NCBI GenBank assembly: GCA_041309605.1
Contig: JBFYZH010000070.1
Location: forward strand, 1-57,547
Source: JALOPX01 sp041309605
Lineage (GTDB): Bacteria > Krumholzibacteriota > Krumholzibacteriia > Krumholzibacteriales > Krumholzibacteriaceae
Length of the DNA stretch: 57,547 bases
Direction of reading: 5' to 3'
Part shown: one piece after another, positions 15,652-22,895 of the stretch
Numbering within the stretch: position 1 is the stretch's first letter
Layout: every line of letters starts with the position of its first letter
The notes under the pieces: generated by a model
What the model was told of the DNA's origin: nothing
The model's input: the letters and a program-made list of their open reading frames with translations, nothing else
Database searches by the model: none
Translations under genes and position numbers: made by a program

Positions 15652-16494
15652 ATGTCGCTCCCGCGAAAAAAAATACTGGTGTTCCTGGTCCTTACATTCG
15701 GACTCAGTTCGATCTTTCTCTATCCGATAATTTCGTCCGGATCCCTCGGGAGGCACGTAATCGGCCTCATGTGGTGCCCGGGCGCCGCGGCGATCATCAC
15801 GCAGCTTTTCTTTCACCGAAGTCTGCGCGGATTCGGGTGGAAGCCGGGCCGGTTCAAATACCTTTGCGCGGGGTATGCTTTGCCCGTCATTTATGGCATC
15901 GCGCTGTACGGCATCGCCTGGCTGACGGGGCTCGGCAGATTCGTTCCCGATCAAATCCTGCAGTGGGCCGCCGAACGATGGCACATCCAATTCGCCTCGG
16001 CATCCCTGAACGTGGGTGTTTACACATTTGCCATGGCGACAGCCGGCGTGCTCTTCAGTTGCCTGCCTGCCCTGGGGGAGGAGATCGGCTGGCGCGGCTT
16101 TCTCGTGCCGGAGCTTTTCAAGGAAACCTCGTTCGCCGGAACGGTCTTCATCAGCGGCGGAATATGGGCCGTCTGGCACTACCCGGCGGTCTTTTTCGCC
16201 GATTACGGCAATGCCTCCACCCCTCTCTGGTTCAATGTGATCATCTTCACGGCGGGAGTGATGGGGATCAGTTGCGCAATGGCCTGGCTGCGGCTTAAAT
16301 CGGGGAGCCTCTGGCCGGCGGTCGTTCTCCACGCAAGCCACAACCTTTTCATCCAGGGGATATTCACGCCTCTGACCGCCGATACGGGCATCACCGCCTG
16401 GGTGATCGGCGAGTTCGGGGCGGGCCTGGCCATTCTCCTGGCCCTGACGGCATGGCTTTTCTGGCGCAGACGCGCGGAGCTGGCGGTTCACTGA
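15652..16494 (+). CDS. CPBP-family intramembrane glutamic protease
   Basis: The protein has 280 residues and about eight hydrophobic helices. The family motifs are all present: EEIGWRGF (the EExxxR motif with the catalytic glutamate), then a second motif in GIWAVWHYP and a third in LHASHNLF. CPBP (Abi/CAAX-like) proteins cleave or process peptides within the membrane; in bacteria they often give immunity to secreted peptides or modify signalling proteins. The start has only a weak ribosome site. It stands alone, followed by relic copy 3. Confidence 0.9.
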   Translation: MSLPRKKILVFLVLTFGLSSIFLYPIISSGSLGRHVIGLMWCPGAAAIITQLFFHRSLRGFGWKPGRFKYLCAGYALPVIYGIALYGIAWLTGLGRFVPDQILQWAAERWHIQFASASLNVGVYTFAMATAGVLFSCLPALGEEIGWRGFLVPELFKETSFAGTVFISGGIWAVWHYPAVFFADYGNASTPLWFNVIIFTAGVMGISCAMAWLRLKSGSLWPAVVLHASHNLFIQGIFTPLTADTGITAWVIGEFGAGLAILLALTAWLFWRRRAELAVH

Positions 16495-16689
16495 TATTTC
16501 CCCCCGATGTTCTTTTCCGCCGGCAGGGTTTAGACTGATGCGGCGGCGCAATAATAACTCGATCAATCCCGCCCGGAAAAATATTTCATCCCGGGACCTT
16601 CTTGTCGATAATTGCCGTCGGCATCGCCGCTGATGGCTGGATCGCCCGTGCGGAAGGGTTCGGGCACGAAAGCGCACAGACTCCGGACC

Positions 16690-16824
16690 CCGGCTGAGAT
16701 TGGAAGAATCGTGCCCGCCGACGTCGTGTCAGACGTTGCCGGAGAGCTTCGCGCCTTCCTGGTGGAAAATCCCGGAAACGAAAACACCGGGATTATGCTC
16801 GGGATCCTGGCTGGGGAAGGATGA
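16690..16824 (+). pseudogene. serine hydrolase 3' relic, copy 3
   Basis: Only the last 45 residues of the shared tail are preserved: GRIVPADVVSDVAGELRAF, then LVENPGNENTGIMLGIL. It matches copies 1 and 2 closely at protein and DNA level. The upstream sequence to 16600 shows no match to the other copies, so the truncation point is near 16690. Confidence 0.65.
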
Positions 16825-17075
16825 CCTCCTTCCCGCCTGATCGATCGGCAGATCAACCGCCTGGATCACGCATGGATGCGGCGGTGGGAATGCGGGATTT
16901 CCGGGGGCCGGAAGTCCCAGGGCCGGATAGTCAGGCGATTGACAAAGCCGTGGCGAGTATGATAAATATTATGTCGTTGGACTCGTTCATCTCTATAAGT
17001 ATGAGCTGGCGGAGGCGGCAAGGGATTTGGAGTCTTCCGGACCGGATTCTGGAAGCGGTCGCTATGCATATCAGA
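16825..17075 (+). repeat. shared 3' flank of the relic, copy 3, with promoter-like boxes
   Basis: It matches 5397-5625 over most of its length. TTGACA (16939-16944), 17 bases and ATAAAT (16962-16967) are conserved with copy 2 at identical spacing, followed by the conserved CGTTGGACTCGTTCATC. It would read rightward toward the Shedu-like gene at 17296. Confidence 0.6.
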
Positions 17076-17155
17076 TAACATGGCGAGCGCCTGCAGTCTA
17101 TCGTGACAAGGATTTTTGGTTGTGTTTGATGCCATGTTGATTTTGAATGAATTCG

Positions 17156-17240
17156 GGCAATAAAATGTTCGCAGTGATATTGGATACGCCGCGGAGCTTG
17201 CAGTGATATCAAATATCATAGTTCTGTATACATTACGTTG
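17156..17240 (+). repeat. attC-like site with AT-rich palindrome, second copy
   Basis: It matches the site at 1466-1552: CGGGCAATAAAA at the left, GCAGTGATATTGGATACG, then GTGATATCAAATAT and the right core ACGTTGGGC. The inverted repeat has one mismatch in this copy. A cassette-like gene starts 55 bases later. Confidence 0.5.
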
Positions 17241-17295
17241 GGCGTCATCTAATGCTTCTGACTCGCGGCTCTCCTTTGTGTCCTGGAGCGCATGA

Positions 17296-18066
17296 ATGAT
17301 AAGGGGTCGTCAATTCCGGCAGGCCAGAGATCGCTTTGTTGCGTTGTTGGAGAATCCGAACTCCCTTGAGCGAGAATGGGAAGCCCTGTTTACCGAGTTT
17401 CCGTTCATTCTTACAGACTGCCTTGCACTCGGTATTGAACCTGCGCAGCTTATCCCATGCAGACCGGGGAAGGCTGAAGCGGACTTCTATTTCTATCCTC
17501 GGTTGGAAGATCCACTTTCACGATACGGGGTAATCGAGATCAAACGACCAAAGACGACTATCCTCAACACACCCAGAAAGGACGTCGTCTTGCTGTCCTC
17601 TGACGCTGCCACCGCTGTAGCTCAGGCTCAGAAATACGCACTCGAACTCGGGGCTCAAATTCGTGATACGGACTCACAGTTGGTTGTCCTTGGCAACCCG
17701 CATCACATCGTCGTGATTGCCGGCATGTCTGCTGAGATTGCGCGCAAGGTAACCACCGAGCTGCATTCCGCGCAGGTCTCTAGGCTCCTTCCATCGAATT
17801 GCAGACTTGTGCCCTTCGACGTACTGTCCGAGTCACTCGCGTCGCGGACACCGCCCTCTGTGCATGTGGTAGCACCCTGGGTTCCGGAGATGAGCCGGAC
17901 TCCAAGCGAGGCCGGAGGGTTCCGACGATTCCGTGGATTCGGCCCGCGCCAAATGCACGCGACCACGTGTACGGAATGCGGGAAAGAGATAGAGGTGCCG
18001 TTCAAACCCAGCGAAGGCAGACCAGTCTACTGCAGGGACTGCTATGGCAAGAGAAAGAGGTTCTAG
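17296..18066 (+). CDS. Shedu-like (DUF4263) nuclease with C-terminal zinc ribbon
   Basis: The protein has 256 residues. The middle resembles the Shedu SduA/DUF4263 domain: a helix with WEALFTEFPFIL, then EADFYF (Asp63) and YGVIEIKRP (Glu81, Lys83), the D-ExK signature of PD-(D/E)XK nucleases, followed by AVAQAQKYALEL where the family has its Q-x-x-Y helix. The last 40 residues form a zinc ribbon (CTECGKEIEVPF and YCRDCYGKRKRF). Shedu proteins protect bacteria against phage by DNA cleavage. The single gene sits between two attC-like sites, behind GGAG, and so forms a complete cassette. The family call is by motif; the fusion with a zinc ribbon could serve target recognition. Confidence 0.75.
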   Translation: MIRGRQFRQARDRFVALLENPNSLEREWEALFTEFPFILTDCLALGIEPAQLIPCRPGKAEADFYFYPRLEDPLSRYGVIEIKRPKTTILNTPRKDVVLLSSDAATAVAQAQKYALELGAQIRDTDSQLVVLGNPHHIVVIAGMSAEIARKVTTELHSAQVSRLLPSNCRLVPFDVLSESLASRTPPSVHVVAPWVPEMSRTPSEAGGFRRFRGFGPRQMHATTCTECGKEIEVPFKPSEGRPVYCRDCYGKRKRF

Positions 18067-18129
18067 GCGTCTCTGCGGCTGGAGTCAGGGGAGGACAAAT
18101 AGCATACTGAGTGTTCTATGCTTAGGAGA

Positions 18130-18191
18130 CGGCCAACAACCGGTTGCAGCGGACGGCGCAGGGCGCCGCCGCTGAACCGAAACGTTATGTG
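18130..18191 (+). repeat. attC site (clear)
   Basis: Left box GGCCAACAA, right core ACGTTATGTG. The arms CGGTT-CAGCGG-CGGCGC and GCGCCG-CCGCTG-AACCG pair perfectly, with two extra unpaired bases on the left arm (a G and an A). Such extrahelical bases are the hallmark that sets strand choice for the integron integrase. This is the best attC structure in the window. Confidence 0.75.
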
Positions 18192-18219
18192 AATACAAGC
18201 ACCTATAAGGAGGTAAGCA

Positions 18220-19029
18220 TTGAAACATTACGTATTTACTATTCTTCTGCTGACATTATACGCAACAACTTGCTGTGAAGTAGCTAACGGTGAGACACTA
18301 TTAGATTTTCCATATCATACTACATTGCTCAACTCTTTTTGTGAGGACCTGAACAACAAGAACGAGGGTTCTCAATATTCAGAAAAACAAAATGATGTTG
18401 TCCGGAATGAAAGTGATTCGAGTATCCGTTTGACCGCAAGAGTATCTTTGGGATACGGCAGTAGGATTAGTGAGGATCAACTTGAGAGCACATTGAATGG
18501 AGTTGTCCAAAAGCAGAGTAGTATTATGCATCTTTCGGGTAACCTATCATTAATCCTTAATTATAAGAAAGTTGGGGTTGGGGTTGGATATGCACAAATT
18601 CCCTGTCGTTCTTGGGAAAGAGATTCAACCAAATATAGAGAAGACTCAATGCCCCTTGAAGCTTTGGTGCAGTTTAATTGGGATATATGTTCATTCAGGT
18701 CAGGAAAGTTAAATATTTCGATTTCGCCAACATTGGGAGTTGGCTATTCTTATGGCAATGTTGAGTGGTTTGATGATCATGATAATAAATGGTATCGAAT
18801 ATATGAGTGCGGCGGTATTTCCTATAGCATTGGTTCGACTTTCGATTTGGTTTTAAAAACAAAAGGCAAAGCAAACTGGCTGTTTTTCTTAGAATATAGG
18901 CACTCTCACTATAAAGACGAAATGGATTTGCTTACAAATGCAGGTACTTTTGCTGCTTTCCCTGATCCTGTTGAAGTCAATTATTCTTATAATTATGTCG
19001 CGCTAGGAATAGGGATTTCGGTTCGCTGA
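18220..19029 (+). CDS. exported outer-membrane beta-barrel-like protein
   Basis: The protein has 269 residues. The start is a TTG fixed by AGGAGG seven bases upstream. A signal peptide (FTILLLTLYATTCC) is followed by a region of alternating strands (RLTARVSLGYGS, GNLSLILNYKKVGVGVGYA, LNISISPTLGVGYSYG) and a final strand YNYVALGIGISVR, as in small outer-membrane barrels. The AT-rich composition differs from the chromosome on the right. It lies between two good attC sites, so it is a complete cassette. Function unknown. Confidence 0.75.
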   Translation: MKHYVFTILLLTLYATTCCEVANGETLLDFPYHTTLLNSFCEDLNNKNEGSQYSEKQNDVVRNESDSSIRLTARVSLGYGSRISEDQLESTLNGVVQKQSSIMHLSGNLSLILNYKKVGVGVGYAQIPCRSWERDSTKYREDSMPLEALVQFNWDICSFRSGKLNISISPTLGVGYSYGNVEWFDDHDNKWYRIYECGGISYSIGSTFDLVLKTKGKANWLFFLEYRHSHYKDEMDLLTNAGTFAAFPDPVEVNYSYNYVALGIGISVR

Positions 19030-19084
19030 TAAGGTAATTTTGGTTCTGGAAATAAGGTGCATTAGTATAAGTAATTGCTTGCAT

Positions 19085-19149
19085 CACATAACGGGGCAGC
19101 GCACCTGACAGTCCGCTTCGCGGCCCGCAGCTGAAGCGGACGTTAAGTC
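19085..19149 (+). repeat. attC site (clear)
   Basis: Left box ACATAACG, right core GTTAAGT (perfect GTTRRRY). A perfect 9-base stem GTCCGCTTC (19111-19119) / GAAGCGGAC (19133-19141) lies next to the right core, with an unpaired stretch on the left side. It is similar to the damaged site at 437-535. Confidence 0.7.
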
Positions 19150-19208
19150 TACATAAAGGAGTGTTTCTGGAGAGTTGAATTCGACTTGGGAAGGGAGGAT
19201 GGGGTGAA

Positions 19209-19742
19209 ATGACATCGGAAGATGCTTTGATTCGTGTGGAAAAAGTCGAGCAGCGGATATTACTGATTCGAGGCGAAAAAGTCATATTAGATGCCGACTT
19301 GGCTGAGTTTTACGGAGTGACGACAAAACGTTTGAATGAACAGGTGAAAAGGAACAGGGATCGCTTTCCCGAAGACTTCATGTTTCAATTGACCGGGAGT
19401 GAGAGAATGGAGGTGGTCGCAAAATGCGACCACCTGGGGAATTTGAAGTATTCGAGGGCACAGCCGCATGCGTTTACAGAGCATGGGGCTTTGATGGCTG
19501 CCAGCGTGTTGAATACGCGACGTGCCGTGGAAATGAGTGTTTTTGTTGTTCGTGCTTTTGTAAAGTTGCGGCATTTTATGGCTGGAAACAGGGAGTTATC
19601 GGACCAACTCGAACAACTGGAAAAACGTCTGGCTGATCATGATGTGCAGATTGGATCGCTTATCCAGGCAATCCGACAGCTTATGAGTCCAAAGGCTGTA
19701 CCTGAGAAAAGGCGGATAGGGTTTTCTGTTAATGAGCCTTAA
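19209..19742 (+). CDS. ORF6N-domain protein
   Basis: The protein has 177 residues. The N-terminal 95 residues are a typical ORF6N domain (RILLIRGEKVILDADLAEFY then VTTKRLNEQVKRN, FPEDFMFQLT and AFTEHGALMAASVLN), a DNA-binding module first seen in phages and mobile elements. A coiled-coil tail follows (LSDQLEQLEKRLADHDVQIG). Such proteins are among the commonest cargo of chromosomal integron arrays. It lies between two attC sites, and its stop codon is inside the next one. The exact role of the family is unknown. Confidence 0.9.
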   Translation: MTSEDALIRVEKVEQRILLIRGEKVILDADLAEFYGVTTKRLNEQVKRNRDRFPEDFMFQLTGSERMEVVAKCDHLGNLKYSRAQPHAFTEHGALMAASVLNTRRAVEMSVFVVRAFVKLRHFMAGNRELSDQLEQLEKRLADHDVQIGSLIQAIRQLMSPKAVPEKRRIGFSVNEP

Positions 19743-19798
19743 CTTCCGCATTCACGAGCAGCCACCGAAGGCGGCTGTTCGTGAAGCCGACATTAGAA
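19735..19798 (+). repeat. attC site (clear)
   Basis: Left box CCTTAAC, right core ACATTAGAAA. Arms TTCACGAGCAGCC and GGCTGTTCGTGAA form a 13-base stem with one mismatch. The left box contains the stop codon of the ORF6N gene. Confidence 0.65.
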
Positions 19799-19817
19799 AG
19801 TGGCGCTCAGAGATACC

Positions 19818-20216
19818 ATGGCTGATATCGAAGCAAACAGGACTTTCGAGTTCCGCTCAGTGACTCGCAATTTGTTTTTCGTTGCTGTCGCCATCGTCCT
19901 CTTTTTGATGAAGAGACAGTATACGGGACCTTTCCAGGATCTGGTGCAATCGTACTCGGGAAACTTGACCGTCTCGTTCGCACTCTATTTTGTGTTTCTG
20001 AGAATGTGTATGATGTTGCCGCGATTTGGGAGGCTCATCGCCGCGGCATTGGTGTTGGTATGCGTGGAGTCTTTTGAGCTACTCGATGGTTTTGGATTCA
20101 TGTCCAATACGTACGATTCGTTAGACTTACTTGCCAACGCGATCGGTGTGGCCAGAATCGGAATATTCGCATTCAGTTATTGGCTGGTCGTTCTGGTGAT
20201 TTACTGCGCTTTTTAA
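19818..20216 (+). CDS. VanZ/DUF2809-like small membrane protein
   Basis: The protein has 132 residues from the ATG at 19818; the frame is open to a GTG at 19800 inside the attC end. Four hydrophobic helices are visible (RNLFFVAVAIVLFLM; LTVSFALYFVFLRMC; LIAAALVLVCVESFELL; IGIFAFSYWLVVLVIY). The motif ESFELLDGF then YDSLDLLANAIGV follows the E..D..D..AN..G pattern of VanZ/DUF2809 membrane proteins. The biochemical role of this group is not settled. It forms a cassette with the preceding attC site and a weaker one after it. Confidence 0.7.
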   Translation: MADIEANRTFEFRSVTRNLFFVAVAIVLFLMKRQYTGPFQDLVQSYSGNLTVSFALYFVFLRMCMMLPRFGRLIAAALVLVCVESFELLDGFGFMSNTYDSLDLLANAIGVARIGIFAFSYWLVVLVIYCAF

Positions 20217-20299
20217 GCGAGCTTGAAGCATTTTGGTTGTTGCTCTTTTAGCAAACGGCGTCATATTAAGCATGCAACTTGAAATGGTTCCAAGTAGTT

Positions 20300-20368
20300 T
20301 GCCTGCCAACAATCAGCCGCACCTGCCCGCTGATGCGGCAGGCGAGCTTTAGCGGCAGGCCGGGAGAA
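20300..20368 (+). repeat. degenerate attC-like site
   Basis: GCCTGCCAACAATCAGCC at the left resembles a cassette left box. Inverted pieces GCCTGCC and GGCAGGC, and CCGCT and AGCGG, follow. A good right core is missing, so the call is weak. Confidence 0.35.
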
Positions 20369-20402
20369 ATAAGATTAATCTTGAAGCCCAAAGGAGCGGG
20401 AA

Positions 20403-21149
20403 ATGAGAAAAATTATCAGTTATTCCATTGTTTTAATAGGCGTTGTTTTTTTGCTTACTCCTGAAGCCTTTTCACAAATTGATCTGGACATTGAATCAGG
20501 CGTCGTTTTTAGCGGCTACAACGATGTAAGAATTCCAGGGAAAGGAGGAACGCTATTTTCCCTTTCCGAAGACCTTGAAGCCGATCCAGGAGTATTCCAC
20601 CGAATTCGAATATTCTATAATTTCAACGACCGCCATCATTTGGGCGCTCTATATGCGCCTTTATCAATTAATTATGCGGGGCAATTAGATCGCAATCTTA
20701 TATTCGAAGGTGAAACATTCCCGGCTAATACACCTTTGGAAGCAAATTACAAATTCAATTCTTATCGATTGATCTACCGCTATGATATTTTAAGAAAAGA
20801 CGAAATCGAGATCGGCTTTGGAGTTACCGCAAAAATACGCGATGCAAAAATTGCTGTCAAAGGAGATGGTCTCGAATCTGAAAAAACGAATGTCGGTTTT
20901 GTGCCATTAATTCACTTTCGACTTTTATGGAATATTACCAATAAGTTTGCTTTTTTACTGGATGGTGATGCCTTGGCCGCGCCTCAAGGTCGCGCCGAGG
21001 ATGTTCTTGCTGCGCTGATTATTAAAGCGTCCGATAAAATTGATTTGAAAGCCGGCTATAGAATTCTTGAAGGTGGCGCAGATAATGATAAAGTTTATAA
21101 TTTCACGCAAATTAATTATGCGTCCGTTGGAGCGATATTTCACTTTTAA
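20403..21149 (+). CDS. outer-membrane beta-barrel protein
   Basis: The protein has 248 residues with a clean signal peptide (ISYSIVLIGVVFLLTPEAFS). The mature protein alternates strands and turns (HRIRIFYNFNDRHHLGALYA, FNSYRLIYRYDIL, IEIGFGVTAKIRDAK) and ends in a strand with a terminal Phe (NYASVGAIFHF), typical of Gram-negative outer-membrane proteins. AAAGGAG precedes the ATG. AT-rich like the other cassette genes. The ligand or function cannot be told from sequence. Confidence 0.8.
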   Translation: MRKIISYSIVLIGVVFLLTPEAFSQIDLDIESGVVFSGYNDVRIPGKGGTLFSLSEDLEADPGVFHRIRIFYNFNDRHHLGALYAPLSINYAGQLDRNLIFEGETFPANTPLEANYKFNSYRLIYRYDILRKDEIEIGFGVTAKIRDAKIAVKGDGLESEKTNVGFVPLIHFRLLWNITNKFAFLLDGDALAAPQGRAEDVLAALIIKASDKIDLKAGYRILEGGADNDKVYNFTQINYASVGAIFHF

Positions 21150-21418
21150 TATTCGTGCAATATCTTGAGTAACCTGATTTTTAAAAAACGAGAATCTTGC
21201 GGATGTAAAGCTTTGTTCGTCCATGCGGTATATATGGCCTGACATTACCATGCACCGGATTGGAACCGCCGATTCTTTTAGGCAATATCCGAAGCAGCTC
21301 ATCTGAAGAGACCGGGATAAAGTATCAGACATTAATTAATCTATATTTAAGGGATTGCGCATCAAACGATCGAAGACTTGCGATGAAGCTGTTGTCGGTT
21401 TATCAACGGGGGTTTCGA

Positions 21419-21928
21419 ATGATTCACGGTTTAGATCCTATTGCCGGACTCAACGCGCGCGTACTTGTCCTCGGTACCGTGCCCGGCGTACGATCCCTCG
21501 AACTAGGGCAATACTACGGGCATCCACGAAATGCCTTCTGGCCGATAATGCTCGCTCTGTTCGCCGGCTGTTCGGAGATGGACTATCCATCGCGCGCGGC
21601 CCTGCTCACCCGTTCGCGCGTTGCGGTCTGGGACGTGCTCCGGTCTGCCGAACGCCCCGGCAGCCTGGACTCCAGCATCGTCGCCGCGTCGGTTGTACCC
21701 AATGATATCGGCGGCTTCCTTGCCGCGCATCCAGGCATTTCGCATCTGTTCTTCAACGGCGTCAGGGCGCAGGCTCTCTTCAAGCGGCATATCGCGTTGC
21801 CCGATTCGCTGCGCCCAACAATTGAATTTCACCTGCTCCCGTCGACCAGTCCGGCCAACGCCTCCAAGGGCTTTGACGCCAAGCTGCGGTCATGGAGCTC
21901 GGTCAGGGATGCGTGCAAAGGCAGGTGA
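21419..21928 (+). CDS. hypoxanthine-DNA glycosylase (UDG family 6)
   Basis: The protein has 169 residues. It shows LVLGTVPGVRSLELGQYY then GHPRNAFWPIM, the motif A region of DNA-deoxyinosine glycosylases (asparagine as the catalytic residue), the strand FFNGVRAQALFK and the C-terminal LLPSTSPANAS motif with its serine-rich loop. These enzymes remove hypoxanthine from DNA after adenine deamination. The start at 21419 gives the usual short N-terminus; an ATG at 21383 in frame is possible. More GC-rich than the preceding genes, it may be an older chromosomal gene. It is directly followed by relic copy 4. Confidence 0.88.
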   Translation: MIHGLDPIAGLNARVLVLGTVPGVRSLELGQYYGHPRNAFWPIMLALFAGCSEMDYPSRAALLTRSRVAVWDVLRSAERPGSLDSSIVAASVVPNDIGGFLAAHPGISHLFFNGVRAQALFKRHIALPDSLRPTIEFHLLPSTSPANASKGFDAKLRSWSSVRDACKGR

Positions 21929-21944
21929 CAAACGCATCAGACTG

Positions 21945-22148
21945 ATGGGCGGCGGTCGCCCGGTGGAACTCGCTGAAAAGCGCGAGCCCCGACGGCTACG
22001 ATTTCTCGTCGACCTGCACGTCCCGCATAGGGAAACTGATTCTGGAGCTGGGCCCCCAAGGATGCTGAGCTTTTCGCGCAGCTTTATGGAAGGATCGTGC
22101 CCGCCGATGTCGTGGCCGAGGCCGCCGGCGAGCTTCGCATAGTCCGGG
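21945..22148 (+). pseudogene. serine hydrolase 3' relic, copy 4
   Basis: The sequence reads AVARWNSLKSASPDGYDF, then drifts, stops in frame, and resumes in another frame as GRIVPADVVAEAAGELR. It matches the middle of copy 1 and the end of copies 2 and 3, with at least one frameshift. The final FLKENPGNEN part is missing, and the HigB-type gene begins at the break. Confidence 0.6.
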
Positions 22149-22174
22149 GCGATGGGAGCGAGAGCGAGTTGCCG

Positions 22175-22495
22175 GTGGGTGGTGGAGGCAGTAGACCGGA
22201 TTCCGGAGAACGTGCCCTTGTCAGAGGAACGCGGGATATTTTCGATGGAGACGATACTACGGTTGCGAGGCGGACATGTCCTGAAAGTGTCCGACAAAAC
22301 GCCCGACGGAAGCTCGATCAGATTAATCGAGTACGCGATTTGCGCGAATTGGCAGTACCGCCTGGAAATCGTTTGGAGGGGTTAAAAGGCGAAAGACTTG
22401 GACAATACAGTATCAGAATTAATGATCAAATCAGGATATGTTTCTGTTGGGAAAACGAGAATGCTCATGACGTTGAAATTACGGACTATCACTAG
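22175..22495 (+). CDS. higB: HigB/RelE-type toxin, start uncertain
   Basis: The frame contains the HigB-type block: ARRKLDQINRVRDL, then PPGNRLEGLKGERLGQYSIR and INDQIRICFCWENENAHDVE, ending ITDYH. RelE/HigB toxins cut mRNA at the ribosome. Normal members begin about 20 residues before RDIFDG with MI.SF; here no ATG is present, and the frame runs upstream into relic copy 4. The GTG at 22175 and the TTG at 22169 are possible starts, or the original 5' end has been replaced. The antitoxin gene follows 10 bases later. Confidence 0.75.
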   Translation: MGGGGSRPDSGERALVRGTRDIFDGDDTTVARRTCPESVRQNARRKLDQINRVRDLRELAVPPGNRLEGLKGERLGQYSIRINDQIRICFCWENENAHDVEITDYH

Positions 22496-22505
22496 GAGAT
22501 GAGAA

Positions 22506-22856
22506 ATGGCCGCGAAAATTAAAAAGGAATCGATTGCTGTAAGGCGAAGGTTGCCGAAACACCGGCCGCCTACTCACCCGGGAGAGATGCTGTTCGAGGA
22601 ATTTCTCAAACCGTTGGGAGTGAGCCAGTCCGAGGTTGCAATACGCTTGGGGATATCATATCCTCGGCTTAATGAGATAATCAATGGCAAGCGAGGAGTA
22701 ACTCCGGATACCGCGTTGAGATTGGCAAAAGTGCTTGGCATGTCGGCTGATTTTTGGCTTGGGTTGCAGTCGGATTGGGATCTTTGGCATGCCATGAATA
22801 GTAATAAAGCAAAGGAAATAGAACGCTTGCGCCCATATGACCAAACGGGTGCATAG
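22506..22856 (+). CDS. higA: HigA-family antitoxin, XRE helix-turn-helix
   Basis: The protein has 116 residues. PPTHPGEMLFEEFLKPLG is the typical opening of HigA-family antitoxins, followed by the helix-turn-helix VSQSEVAIRLGISYPRLNEI and TPDTALRLAKVLGMSADFWL. It neutralises the HigB-type toxin and should repress the shared promoter. AGGAG precedes the ATG. It is full length and intact. Confidence 0.92.
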   Translation: MAAKIKKESIAVRRRLPKHRPPTHPGEMLFEEFLKPLGVSQSEVAIRLGISYPRLNEIINGKRGVTPDTALRLAKVLGMSADFWLGLQSDWDLWHAMNSNKAKEIERLRPYDQTGA

Positions 22857-22895
22857 TCGTATAACCTTGCCATGCAGCGGGAGAGCGGGGCCACA

